DNA of 64,000 bases from an uncultured Christensenella sp. (lineage in GTDB: Bacteria > Bacillota > Clostridia > Christensenellales > Pumilibacteraceae), in the NCBI GenBank assembly GCA_910577945.1, contig CAJTNI010000008.1, positions 1 through 64,000 on the forward strand, in the 5' to 3' direction. Below the pieces are notes generated by a model. The model was not told the origin of the DNA. It did no database searches and saw only the letters and a program-made list of their open reading frames with translations. The translations under genes and the position numbers were made by a program. This document shows, piece after piece, positions 1 through 7,615 of the stretch. Numbering within the stretch: position 1 is the first letter of the stretch; each line of letters begins with the position of its first letter.

Positions 1-33
1 CCTCGGTCATGTAGGTGGTTCTACACTCCCGTC
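1..33 (+). repeat. Hairpin repeat family A, copy 1
   Basis: The conserved left flank CTCGGTCA and right flank CTCCCG enclose a 5-bp stem (TGTAG at 10-14, CTACA at 21-25) with a 6-base loop. Copies 2 to 4 keep the stem with different bases; copy 5 is decayed. Confidence 0.75.
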
Positions 34-716
34 GGGGGCTTGCCGCCTGATGCCCGTCTGCGCCGCGACTGCGCGCTAAAAAGGCTTTTCGACATTGTAT
101 TATCGCATGAGATTCTACACTCCCGCACCGCCTCCGCGCCGGCTGTTCGCAGCGCAAAGTATATTGTAAAGCGATTACAGTGTGCATATATACTATCTTT
201 GGCGTTGCGCGGCTCGCGTCTCCGCGCCCGCGCGTAGTATATCGTGCGGTACAAAAGTGTGCATGTATATTGTCTTTGGTGTTGCGCGAAAAGGCTTTTC
301 TACATGCATGGATTGCGCTCGCTTTTCTTGTCCGCGCGTAGTCTATTGTTCGGTACAAAAGTGTGCAAGCATTACGCCTTTGGTGATGCGCGCCGCGGGT
401 CTACGCGCCGAAATGCTTTACTGTAATGTGGCGCGTAGGTGTTTCTACATTTCCGCGCGCGCAGTATTTTGGGCGGTTGCAACATTGTGTATAATAGAAA
501 GCTTGGTCGGTTTTATTACGTCATTTCGACCGTAGCGCCGAGTAACGAGGCGCGAAGCGGAGAAATCTTCTCTTGCGCGTCGCTTAGTTTATTGTACAGA
601 AACAACCGTGTGTATATTTATCGCCTTTGGCGTTGTGCGGCGGTCGTAGTCCGCGCAGTCGAGAAATTCAAATCGCGATTGCGCATTACGCATTGCAAGA
701 GCGCATATATTATACC
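1..716. repeat. Non-coding left edge built from degenerate repeats
   Basis: I see no credible gene here; short open frames lack Shine-Dalgarno sites and recognisable protein sequence. The stretch begins with a hairpin repeat at 1-33 (arms TGTAG and CTACA around a GTGGTT loop), with a decayed second copy ending near 127. A looser unit, roughly AGTATATTGT followed by a GTGTGCATATATA-like block and CTTTGGCGTTGCGCG, recurs at about 158, 236, 340, 463 and 585. Another widespread type of dyad repeat (TTTCGA...CGCAGTCGAGAAATCT) appears at 520-568 and 651-669. It looks like accumulated intergenic repeat debris. Confidence 0.6.
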
Positions 717-1370
717 ATGAAAAACGGTATAAAAGGTTTGACGCTTATTTTTGCGGCGGTGATGACGGTGCTGTCGCTGTGGCTGCTCGGCGCGTGCGGT
801 ACGGACGGTATGGAAAACGTGAGCGAGCGGCGCAGCGGCTATTATTCCGCCGACGGCGTCGGGGGCGCGGTAGCGGCGGCGTCGGGCGTGCGCGAAGCGC
901 CGTATACGATAGACGGCGCAGCGGCGGCGTTAAAGCCGTACACGCTTATCACGTTTACGCCCGTCAAGTTCGACGCAGACGCGGTTTACACTTACAGGAC
1001 GACCACGTCCGCGGGCAGCTACGGCGGCACGCTCGTGGCGCACCCGTTCGCGGCGAGCTTTTCCGCCGAGTTCGACAGTGAGACGACGGACGGCGAGTTT
1101 TCAATCAGCATAACGACGGGCGGTAAAACCGAGGAGTACGTGCTTAAATCGCTGATAACCGAGGATATGTTCGGGTACGATAAGGCGATTGACGCGGCGA
1201 AAAAGGAACTCGACCCGCCCGAGCCGTACGAGATACGCGTGCGCGTAATCAAAAACCCGCTCGGCGACGGATTGTGCTGGCACGTGTCGTACTATTCGGC
1301 GGACGGCGCGGTATGCGGCGTGCTGCTCGACCCCGTAACCGCCAAGATAATAGCCAAAAAGACCGTTTAG
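717..1370 (+). CDS. Small putative lipoprotein with PepSY-like C-terminus
   Basis: This is a 217-residue exported protein. The N-terminus is a lipoprotein signal: Lys-containing start, hydrophobic stretch and lipobox LLGAC with the Cys near residue 22. The middle is low-complexity Ala/Gly-rich. The C-terminal 45 residues (a WHVSYYSADG segment, then a V-x-LDP-x-TAKI segment) resemble the strand pattern of PepSY-type domains, a resemblance judged by eye only. I chose the ATG at 717 because it places the signal peptide at the N-terminus; the upstream in-frame extension is Arg-rich and lies in repeat DNA. There is no strong Shine-Dalgarno site. A rho-independent terminator follows directly, so it is probably monocistronic. 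Function is unknown. Confidence 0.65.
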   Translation: MKNGIKGLTLIFAAVMTVLSLWLLGACGTDGMENVSERRSGYYSADGVGGAVAAASGVREAPYTIDGAAAALKPYTLITFTPVKFDADAVYTYRTTTSAGSYGGTLVAHPFAASFSAEFDSETTDGEFSISITTGGKTEEYVLKSLITEDMFGYDKAIDAAKKELDPPEPYEIRVRVIKNPLGDGLCWHVSYYSADGAVCGVLLDPVTAKIIAKKTV

Positions 1371-1397
1371 CTTTGATTTGTAAGGAATGTAAATTCT

Positions 1398-1430
1398 AAA
1401 ACCGACCTACGCGCTCGTGGGTCGGTTTTG
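1398..1430 (+). terminator. Rho-independent terminator of the small lipoprotein gene
   Basis: AACCGACC pairs with GGTCGGTT across a short loop and is followed by a T run. It sits about 30 bases after the stop at 1370. Confidence 0.85.
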
Positions 1431-1493
1431 TCGTATTGCGCGGCGGCGCGGTGTGTGCAAATATGTGTTAAAGGCATAGATTTGTGAAAACAG

Positions 1494-1520
1494 TTGACAA
1501 AAATCGGGGGGGGGTATAAT
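1494..1520 (+). promoter_or_regulatory. Promoter with G9 tract in its spacer
   Basis: TTGACA at 1494-1499 and TATAAT at 1515-1520 flank a 15-base spacer, of which 1506-1514 is nine consecutive G. An overlapping TAATAT at 1517-1522 would give a spacer of 17. It drives the LRR lipoprotein gene beginning at 1568. The homopolymer sits where length change would alter -35/-10 spacing. Confidence 0.85.
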
Positions 1521-1567
1521 ATATTGAAAATTCGGCGCGTCACGCGCTTGATTTGGGAGGTAACAAT

Positions 1568-4432
1568 ATGAATTATTCTAAAAGAAAATTGTGCGCGGCG
1601 GCAGTCGCGTTTGCCGCGTGTCTGACGGCGCCCGTCGCGCTGACGGCGTGCGTGGGGATTACGAGCAACGGCAGCTCGGACGAGGACACGTGCGCGGTAA
1701 CGTTCGACGCGGGACGCGGCACGATATTCGGCGAAAGATTTTTCAGGACGACCGTAGAACGCGGCGCAACCGTCGCCGAGCCCAACGCACAGCCTGTGCC
1801 CGAGGACGGCTTTGTGTTTATCGGCTGGAACGTGACGGGCAACGAAAGCGACGTTATGTGGCGCTTCGACGCCGACGTAGTGGAGGACGATATCGTTTTG
1901 TACGCAACGTACGCGCGGTCGAACACGGTTACGTTCGACGCCAACGGCGGCGCGTTTGCCGACGGCGGCGATACATATGAGGTTAACGTTAGGTACGGCG
2001 CGGCGCTGACCGCACCCGAGGTCGTTGCGCCCGACAAAAACAGGGTGCTCGACGGCTGGTACTACAATTATGAAAAATGGGATTTCGCCGTCGATACGGT
2101 GGATTACAGCATTACGCTCACGGCGAAATGGGGATTTATCGCGGAGATTCAGACTGCGCTTGCGCCGTTCGAGTATGTGGAAAATAAAGACGGCGGCGTC
2201 GTTATTACGGGAGTAAAGGATAAAACCGTTACCTCGTTCAGCTTGCCGTCAGTAGTCACGGAAATCGACGACGACGCGTTTGCGGAATGCGGCGAGCTTG
2301 TGTCGGCGGTGATACCGGACAGCGTGAAAGAGCTTGGTTTTCGGATATTCTCGGACTGCGCCAAGCTTAAAAGCGTGACTCTGCCTGCGGGGCTCGCGTA
2401 TTTGCCTTCGAGTATGTTTTACGGCTGCACGTCGCTTGAAAGCATAGACTTGCCGGATACGGTTACGAGCGTCGGAAAATATGCGTTTAGGAATTGCGCC
2501 GCGTTGAAAACCGTAACGCTGCCTGTCGGAGTAACGGAGTTGTCCGACGGACTGTTTGCGGGCTGTACCGCGCTCGAAAGCGTCGTGTTCGACGGAAAAA
2601 TAACCGCGCTCGGCGCGGAATGCTTTTCCGATTGCTCGAAGCTCGCCGAATTCGATATCCCGTCGGGATTGACGAATATTCCCCAAGGCGCATTTAAAAA
2701 CTGCAAATCGCTCTCTTCCGTAGCGTTGCCCGAGAGCTGTGAAAATATCGGAAGCTCCGCATTCGAGGGCTGCGACGGGATAAAGTCAATCGATATCGGC
2801 GACAACGTAACAATGATAGGCAGCGGCGCGTTCTCCGATTGCTCGGCGCTTGCGAGCGTAACGTTCGGCGCGTCGATAGAAAGAATAAGCTCCGCCGCAT
2901 TCAGCGGCTGCGTGTCGCTTACCGAGGCGGTAATTCCCGACAGCGTGACCGCGATGAGCAGCAGTGCGTTTAGAGGCTGTACGGCGCTCAAAAGCGTAAA
3001 GCTGGGCAGCGGCATGGAAATGATTGATATGTACACGTTCGACGGCTGCGTCGCTTTGCGCGAGGTAACGATTGGCGACGGCGTAAAGACTGTTTTGGAG
3101 GGCGCGTTCCAAGACTGCGCGTCGTTGCTCGATATTACTATCCCCGCAAGCGTCACGTATATAAACAACTCTGCGTTTTCCGGTTGCGATAGGCTGGTGG
3201 AAGCGTATAATCTCTCGACGGAGGTTGTGTTCCGCGACGCGAAGGTTGTGCATACCGACGCGTCGGAGGCGAGCATTATCAAAAGAACGGCGGACGGGTT
3301 CGCGTTTTGCGAGCTGAAAGTGAGCAACGTATCGACGGGATATTTCCTTATAGATTACGACGGCGACGCGCAAAACGTCGTGCTGCCCGACGATTATAAC
3401 GGCGCGAGCTACGAGCTGTACGATTACGCGCTCTCGTTCAACGCGAATATAAAGAGCGTGGAGCTGTCTGCGGGCGTTACGAATATCAAATCCAACGTGC
3501 TCGCGGGCAGCGTCAACGTGTCCGCGCTTACCGTGGCGAGCGGCAATGCCGCATATTCGGCGGCGAACAACTGCGTGATAAAGACGGAGGAGAAGAAATT
3601 CGTGCTCGGCTGCAAAGCGTCGGTCATACCCGAGGACGGCAGCGTCGTCGATATCGGCGCGAACGTGTTTAGCGGGAACTCGCTGCAATTCGACGGCGAG
3701 TTCAAAATTCCGTCGTGCGTCGTTTCCGTAGGCATAGGCGCGTTCGACGGCTGCGACGGGATAACGCGCACCGAAAACAATATCGTATACGTAGATAAAT
3801 GGGCGGTGCGCGTCGACTACGACGACAGGGATTTGATAGATTTGGTTGTGGCAGACGGTACGGTGGGAATCGCGGGCGGCGCGTTCGGCTTGCCCGGGAA
3901 CGAGTACGGCGTGCCGAGCAGGATTGCGTCGGTAAAGCTGCCCGACGGGCTCAAATACATTTGCCGACAGGCGTTTTACGATTGCGGAAGCCTCACCGGT
4001 ATCGCGCTGCCCGACGGGCTGTTGTCGATTGGCGGCAGCGCGTTCGGTTCTTGCGACAAGCTTGCCGAAATACAAATCCCCGACAGCGTCGAGACTGTCG
4101 AAGCGGCGGCGTTTATGAACTGTACCGCGTTGACTTACGCGAAACTGCCCGACGGACTGGAAAAAGTCAGGTATCAGACGTTCGACGGCTGCAAAGCTCT
4201 GAAAACGATTGTAATTCCGTCGAGCGTCAAAAGCATCGAGCATATCGTGTTCGGCGGCTGTTCGGGGGTTACCGTATACTACGGCGGCGATGCGGAGCAG
4301 TGGAAATCGATGACTATACAGACGCAGGAAAACGAAGCTGTCAAGAACGGACGCAGATACTACTACTCCGAAACGGAGCAGGCGGGATTCTGGCATTACG
4401 GCGAGGACGGCAAGCCGACGCTGTGGGCGTAA
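1568..4432 (+). CDS. BspA-like leucine-rich repeat surface lipoprotein
   Basis: This is a 954-residue exported lipoprotein. The signal peptide ends in a lipobox (VALTAC). Residues about 40-115 and 118-193 are two InlB B-repeat-like modules (G-F-x-F-x-GW ... LYATY / LTAKW). About 205-560 and 600-900 are tandem 23-residue BspA-type LRRs with the pattern AFxGCxxLxxVxIPxSVTxI. The end (YYGG...W..., then a YYYSE and FWHY-DGKPTLW region) is the usual tail of Firmicutes BspA-like proteins. In characterised relatives such repeats mediate adhesion or binding; the partner here is unknown. The start at 1568 is preceded by GGGAGG at 1556-1561. An in-frame ATG at 1553 overlaps that site and is less likely. 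It has its own promoter and terminator. Confidence 0.9.
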   Translation: MNYSKRKLCAAAVAFAACLTAPVALTACVGITSNGSSDEDTCAVTFDAGRGTIFGERFFRTTVERGATVAEPNAQPVPEDGFVFIGWNVTGNESDVMWRFDADVVEDDIVLYATYARSNTVTFDANGGAFADGGDTYEVNVRYGAALTAPEVVAPDKNRVLDGWYYNYEKWDFAVDTVDYSITLTAKWGFIAEIQTALAPFEYVENKDGGVVITGVKDKTVTSFSLPSVVTEIDDDAFAECGELVSAVIPDSVKELGFRIFSDCAKLKSVTLPAGLAYLPSSMFYGCTSLESIDLPDTVTSVGKYAFRNCAALKTVTLPVGVTELSDGLFAGCTALESVVFDGKITALGAECFSDCSKLAEFDIPSGLTNIPQGAFKNCKSLSSVALPESCENIGSSAFEGCDGIKSIDIGDNVTMIGSGAFSDCSALASVTFGASIERISSAAFSGCVSLTEAVIPDSVTAMSSSAFRGCTALKSVKLGSGMEMIDMYTFDGCVALREVTIGDGVKTVLEGAFQDCASLLDITIPASVTYINNSAFSGCDRLVEAYNLSTEVVFRDAKVVHTDASEASIIKRTADGFAFCELKVSNVSTGYFLIDYDGDAQNVVLPDDYNGASYELYDYALSFNANIKSVELSAGVTNIKSNVLAGSVNVSALTVASGNAAYSAANNCVIKTEEKKFVLGCKASVIPEDGSVVDIGANVFSGNSLQFDGEFKIPSCVVSVGIGAFDGCDGITRTENNIVYVDKWAVRVDYDDRDLIDLVVADGTVGIAGGAFGLPGNEYGVPSRIASVKLPDGLKYICRQAFYDCGSLTGIALPDGLLSIGGSAFGSCDKLAEIQIPDSVETVEAAAFMNCTALTYAKLPDGLEKVRYQTFDGCKALKTIVIPSSVKSIEHIVFGGCSGVTVYYGGDAEQWKSMTIQTQENEAVKNGRRYYYSETEQAGFWHYGEDGKPTLWA

Positions 4433-4485
4433 GCGCTTGATTGCGCGGCGATAGAAGCAGGTCTGTCATATCGAATACGGCGTGT

Positions 4486-4516
4486 AAAAAGCCTCGACGC
4501 GTTCGGGGCTTTTTTG
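4486..4516 (+). terminator. Rho-independent terminator after the LRR lipoprotein
   Basis: GCCTCGA pairs with TCGGGGC (one G-U pair), flanked by an A run and a run of T. Confidence 0.85.
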
Positions 4517-4561
4517 TGCCAAAATCCGAACGCGTATAGGCGCGCAGGCGTTGAAAAACGC

Positions 4562-4590
4562 TTGCGTCGCATAAAAAAGTGTGCTATAAT
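4562..4590 (+). promoter_or_regulatory. Promoter directly abutting the next start codon (leaderless)
   Basis: TTGCGT at 4562-4567, spacer of 17, TATAAT at 4585-4590. The ATG of the following gene begins at 4599, about where transcription should start, and there is no Shine-Dalgarno site between. Confidence 0.75.
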
Positions 4591-4598
4591 GTTCGGTA

Positions 4599-5885
4599 AT
4601 GAATTACTCGGACGACAAAGAAATACGCGACAACACGCAGTCCGACGCTGCGCGTGATTTCGACGCGGAAAAAGCGACCGAGCATTCCGCCGCCGCGCGC
4701 GGCGCGGTTTACGGCGAGGCGATTGCGATTTCCGTAAAGGCGGTCGCCGTGGCGTTGTCGCTGGTAATAATAATAACCTCGATTTTAGCAGTCGCGTTGC
4801 CGCTTTCGGCAATGCGCGTTTTTAATAATCTGGGCATGACCGAACGCGCGTTCGATTTCGGCGCGCGGTATATCTCGCGCGAGCTTGACGGATACGGCGC
4901 GGATACCGACGACAAGGGCAATTACAAATCGCTCGCACAAGCGACGGTAGACGACGGATTTGTCGAGGCTTTGGACGTAGGTATAGGGCTTGCGTACAAG
5001 CTCGCCGAAAAGTACGCGGACAAGGGCGATAGCGCGAGCGTCGCATATTACGCCGAGTATTTGGAGCGATACACGCGCATGTATTCGTGCTTAAAGGATT
5101 TCGGACGGCTTACCGCGGAAAAGGACGCTTTGCGCATTGCGGGCGTGCCTACGCTCGCCATGCGCCCGTACGTGTACAGCTACGCGCACGATATGCGCGT
5201 CATGAACTACCGCGCGCGCGCGTACCTCGGCGAGACCGACAGCCTTTTGTACAACAGCCGCATTATCGGCGACACTGTGACTACTCTCGACGGCATGGCA
5301 AACACGTATACGGGACAAAACCCGCTCGACGTGGCGGACGCGGCGCGTCGCGCCGACCTTTTGGACGATTTTACCGATTATATCGCGCAGCTCGGCACGT
5401 ACTTGTCGGTGGAGTTCGACAAGCTCGGCGTAAGCGGCTCGTACACGGAAGGCGATATGCAAAATCTGTTTTCAAACGTGATGACGGGCGACGAGTTCAC
5501 GCTGTTCGTGACGCGCGGCAACGGATTTTCCACGGTTTACGAACGGCTTAAAAATTTCGGAGACTACTCGCGCGCGGCGTACGAGTTCCCCGTCGCCACG
5601 TTCGACGAGCGGCTGCGGCAGTTGTATTGGTTGCAGGAGCTGTCGAGCGCGTCCACCAAGCTGTGGTACATGTCCATGCTTTTGTACTATAACCGCGATA
5701 TGTACGGCGCGGCAAAGACCTCAATCGTAGACGAGTACAACCGTTACGGCAACGGCGACGGCACGTGCGCGCGCTATCGGTTCGTGTGGCAAGAGGATGC
5801 GGACGGCAAGCCGTACGGCAGGCTGATTGCCGAGCTGTACGCGCAAAAATTCGAGCAATACCTTTCAATGATAAAAGCAGAATAA
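4599..5885 (+). CDS. Membrane-anchored protein of unknown function
   Basis: This is a 428-residue protein with an acidic/Ala-rich cytosolic N-terminus (about 45 residues), one hydrophobic segment at about 47-73 (I-V-I-I-I-T-S-I-L-A-V-A-L region), then about 350 residues of largely helical sequence rich in Tyr, Asp and Ala that would lie outside the cell. I recognise no family. The helical pattern with repeated aromatic residues could suggest TPR-like packing, but that is only an impression. It begins at an apparently leaderless start (TATAAT ends at 4590) and is followed by guaB 13 bases after its stop, so guaB is probably transcribed with it. It has no lipobox, and no catalytic motif was found. 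Confidence 0.75.
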   Translation: MNYSDDKEIRDNTQSDAARDFDAEKATEHSAAARGAVYGEAIAISVKAVAVALSLVIIITSILAVALPLSAMRVFNNLGMTERAFDFGARYISRELDGYGADTDDKGNYKSLAQATVDDGFVEALDVGIGLAYKLAEKYADKGDSASVAYYAEYLERYTRMYSCLKDFGRLTAEKDALRIAGVPTLAMRPYVYSYAHDMRVMNYRARAYLGETDSLLYNSRIIGDTVTTLDGMANTYTGQNPLDVADAARRADLLDDFTDYIAQLGTYLSVEFDKLGVSGSYTEGDMQNLFSNVMTGDEFTLFVTRGNGFSTVYERLKNFGDYSRAAYEFPVATFDERLRQLYWLQELSSASTKLWYMSMLLYYNRDMYGAAKTSIVDEYNRYGNGDGTCARYRFVWQEDADGKPYGRLIAELYAQKFEQYLSMIKAE

Positions 5886-5898
5886 GGAGAAACCGCAA

Positions 5899-7353
5899 AT
5901 GAGCAAAATCGTAAAAGACGGACTTACATTCGACGACGTGCTGTTGATTCCCGGCGAATCGCACGTGACGCCGCGCGACGTCGACCTCACAACCAAGCTG
6001 AGCGACGACATAACGCTTAACATTCCGCTCGTTGCGGCGGCGATGGATACCGTTACCGAGTCCAAGCTCGCAATCGCGATAGCGCGCGAGGGCGGTATCG
6101 GCATAATACATAAAAACATGAGCGTCGACGACCAAGCCGAGCACGTGGACAAGGTCAAGCGCAGCGAGCACGGCGTTATCACCGACCCGTTCTATCTCGA
6201 ACCCGACCGCAAGATTACAGACGCGCTCGAACTCATGCAAAAGTACAAGATTTCGGGCGTGCCTATCTGCAAGAACGGCAAGCTCGTCGGCATACTCACC
6301 AATCGCGACCTCAAATTCGAAACCGATTTCGAGCAGCCGATAGCCAACGTCATGACAAAGGACGGCTTGGTTACCGCGCCCGTCGGCACGACGCTCGACG
6401 AGGCAAAGACAATACTCGGCAAGCACCGTATCGAAAAGCTGCCGATTGTCGATAAAAACGGGAACTTAAAAGGGCTTATTACCATAAAGGATATAGAAAA
6501 AGCCATACAGTACCCCAATTCGGCGCGCGACAAAAAGGGCAGGCTTTTGGTCGGCGCGGCTATCAGCAACGGCGCGGGGTACATGGACAGAGCCAAGGCG
6601 CTCGTCGACGCGCGCGTCGACTGCTTGGTAGTGGACACCGCGCACGGGCATAACGTGGACGTAATCAAGGCGGTGGGCGTCGTCAAGAGCGCGTTCCCGC
6701 AAATAACCGTCGTGGCGGGCAACGTCGCGACGTCGGCGGCTGCCGAAGCCTTGTTCAAGGCGGGCGCGGACGTCGTGAAAGTGGGTATCGGACCCGGCTC
6801 TATTTGCACTACGCGAATAGTCGCGGGCATAGGCGTGCCGCAGATAACCGCCATCATGGACTGCGCCGAGGTCGCCGACAAGTACGGCAAAACAATTATC
6901 GGCGACGGCGGCATTAAGTACAGCGGCGATATCACCAAGGCGATTGCCGCGGGCGCAAACGCCGTCATGATAGGCTCGTTGTTCGCGGGCACTACGGAAA
7001 GCCCCGGCGAGCTGGAAATCTATCAGGGCAGGAGCTTTAAGACCTACCGCGGCATGGGCAGCCTCGGCGCAATGCCGCTCGGCAGCAAGGATAGATATTT
7101 TCAGGACGGCACCAAAAAGTTCGTGCCCGAGGGCGTCGAGGGACGCGTGCCGTACCGCGGACCGCTTGCCGATATCGTGTATCAGTTAATCGGCGGCTTG
7201 CGCGCGGGCATGGGGTATACGGGCATGCCCACAATCGCCAAGCTTCGCAAGGACGCGCAGTTTGTCAAAATCACGTCGGCGGCGCTTATCGAGTCGCACC
7301 CGCATGATATTGCTATTACCAAGGAAGCGCCCAACTATTCCCCCAAGAATTAA
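5899..7353 (+). CDS. guaB: IMP dehydrogenase
   Basis: This enzyme oxidises inosine 5'-phosphate to xanthosine 5'-phosphate with NAD+, the committed step of guanine nucleotide synthesis in the cytosol. At 484 residues it has the usual family length. The N-terminal barrel part (LTFDDVLLIPGES) is followed by two CBS domains at about 95-205 (ISGVPICKNGKLVGILTNRD; KLPIVDKNGNLKGLITIKD). The barrel then resumes with the active-site loop GPGSICTTR, whose Cys is residue 303. The flap/GMGSLGAM region and the C-terminal region are complete. An AGGAG-type ribosome site precedes the ATG. It follows the unknown membrane protein by 13 bases. No guanine riboswitch or PurR-like site was recognised, and no clear terminator follows. 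Confidence 0.98.
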   Translation: MSKIVKDGLTFDDVLLIPGESHVTPRDVDLTTKLSDDITLNIPLVAAAMDTVTESKLAIAIAREGGIGIIHKNMSVDDQAEHVDKVKRSEHGVITDPFYLEPDRKITDALELMQKYKISGVPICKNGKLVGILTNRDLKFETDFEQPIANVMTKDGLVTAPVGTTLDEAKTILGKHRIEKLPIVDKNGNLKGLITIKDIEKAIQYPNSARDKKGRLLVGAAISNGAGYMDRAKALVDARVDCLVVDTAHGHNVDVIKAVGVVKSAFPQITVVAGNVATSAAAEALFKAGADVVKVGIGPGSICTTRIVAGIGVPQITAIMDCAEVADKYGKTIIGDGGIKYSGDITKAIAAGANAVMIGSLFAGTTESPGELEIYQGRSFKTYRGMGSLGAMPLGSKDRYFQDGTKKFVPEGVEGRVPYRGPLADIVYQLIGGLRAGMGYTGMPTIAKLRKDAQFVKITSAALIESHPHDIAITKEAPNYSPKN

Positions 7354-7400
7354 TTTGAACGCGGATACCTCGCGGGATACTGCGTCAAGCGTCGGCGCGT

Positions 7401-7430
7401 GCTCGGTCATTTACGGGGTTGTAAACTCCC
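7401..7430 (+). repeat. Hairpin repeat family A, copy 2
   Basis: Flanks CTCGGTCA and CTCCCG. Stem TTTAC at 7410-7414 with GTAAA at 7421-7425, loop GGGGTT. Confidence 0.75.
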
Positions 7431-7511
7431 GTCGCCCGCGCCTCGCTTTCCTTGTCTGCCGCGGGTCTCCACGCTCAAATCACTCGGTATGGGCAAAACA
7501 CGGCGTTGCCG

Positions 7512-7541
7512 CCTCGGTCATGTACGTCTATGTACACTCCC
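7512..7541 (+). repeat. Hairpin repeat family A, copy 3
   Basis: Flanks CTCGGTCA and CTCCCG. Stem TGTAC at 7521-7525 with GTACA at 7532-7536, loop GTCTAT. Confidence 0.75.
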
Positions 7542-7615
7542 GCGCGAGCAGCGAAATGTCATTTGTTACGCCTTTGGCGATGTGCGATTGTCAATTTTAT
7601 TCGGAGGTCGGTTAC

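Larger units (their letters stand above)
7354..7615. repeat. guaB-gpsA gap containing a composite of two family A repeats
   Basis: This 262-base gap carries family A hairpins at 7401-7430 (TTTAC/GTAAA stem) and 7512-7541 (TGTAC/GTACA stem), separated by about 80 bases that resemble the spacer between the pair at 58924-59075. After the second copy comes ACGCCTTTGGCGATGTGCG, like the units at the left edge. GGAGG at about 7602-7606 serves gpsA. Confidence 0.7.

Noticed and set aside
158..620. CRISPR array
   Set aside because: Units are degenerate, unequal in spacing and without constant repeats; no cas genes lie in the window.
690..716. Promoter for the 717 lipoprotein gene from TATATT/TATTAT-like bases
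   Set aside because: The candidate -10 bases lie too near the ATG or lack a -35 at proper distance.
244..720. Several short open frames at the left edge
   Set aside because: They lie in repeat DNA, lack ribosome sites, and have Cys/Arg-rich sequences without family features.
2786..4396. Long open frame on the minus strand opposite the LRR lipoprotein
   Set aside because: It mirrors the G/C-biased third positions of the real gene, is rich in Arg/Ala/His/Val, has no ribosome site and no family resemblance. The same holds for minus-strand frames opposite pnp (41910-44141), the protease and the Opp genes.
5886..5898. Guanine riboswitch or other purine control before guaB
   Set aside because: Only 13 bases separate guaB from the previous gene, leaving no room; no aptamer-like sequence lies before 4599 either.
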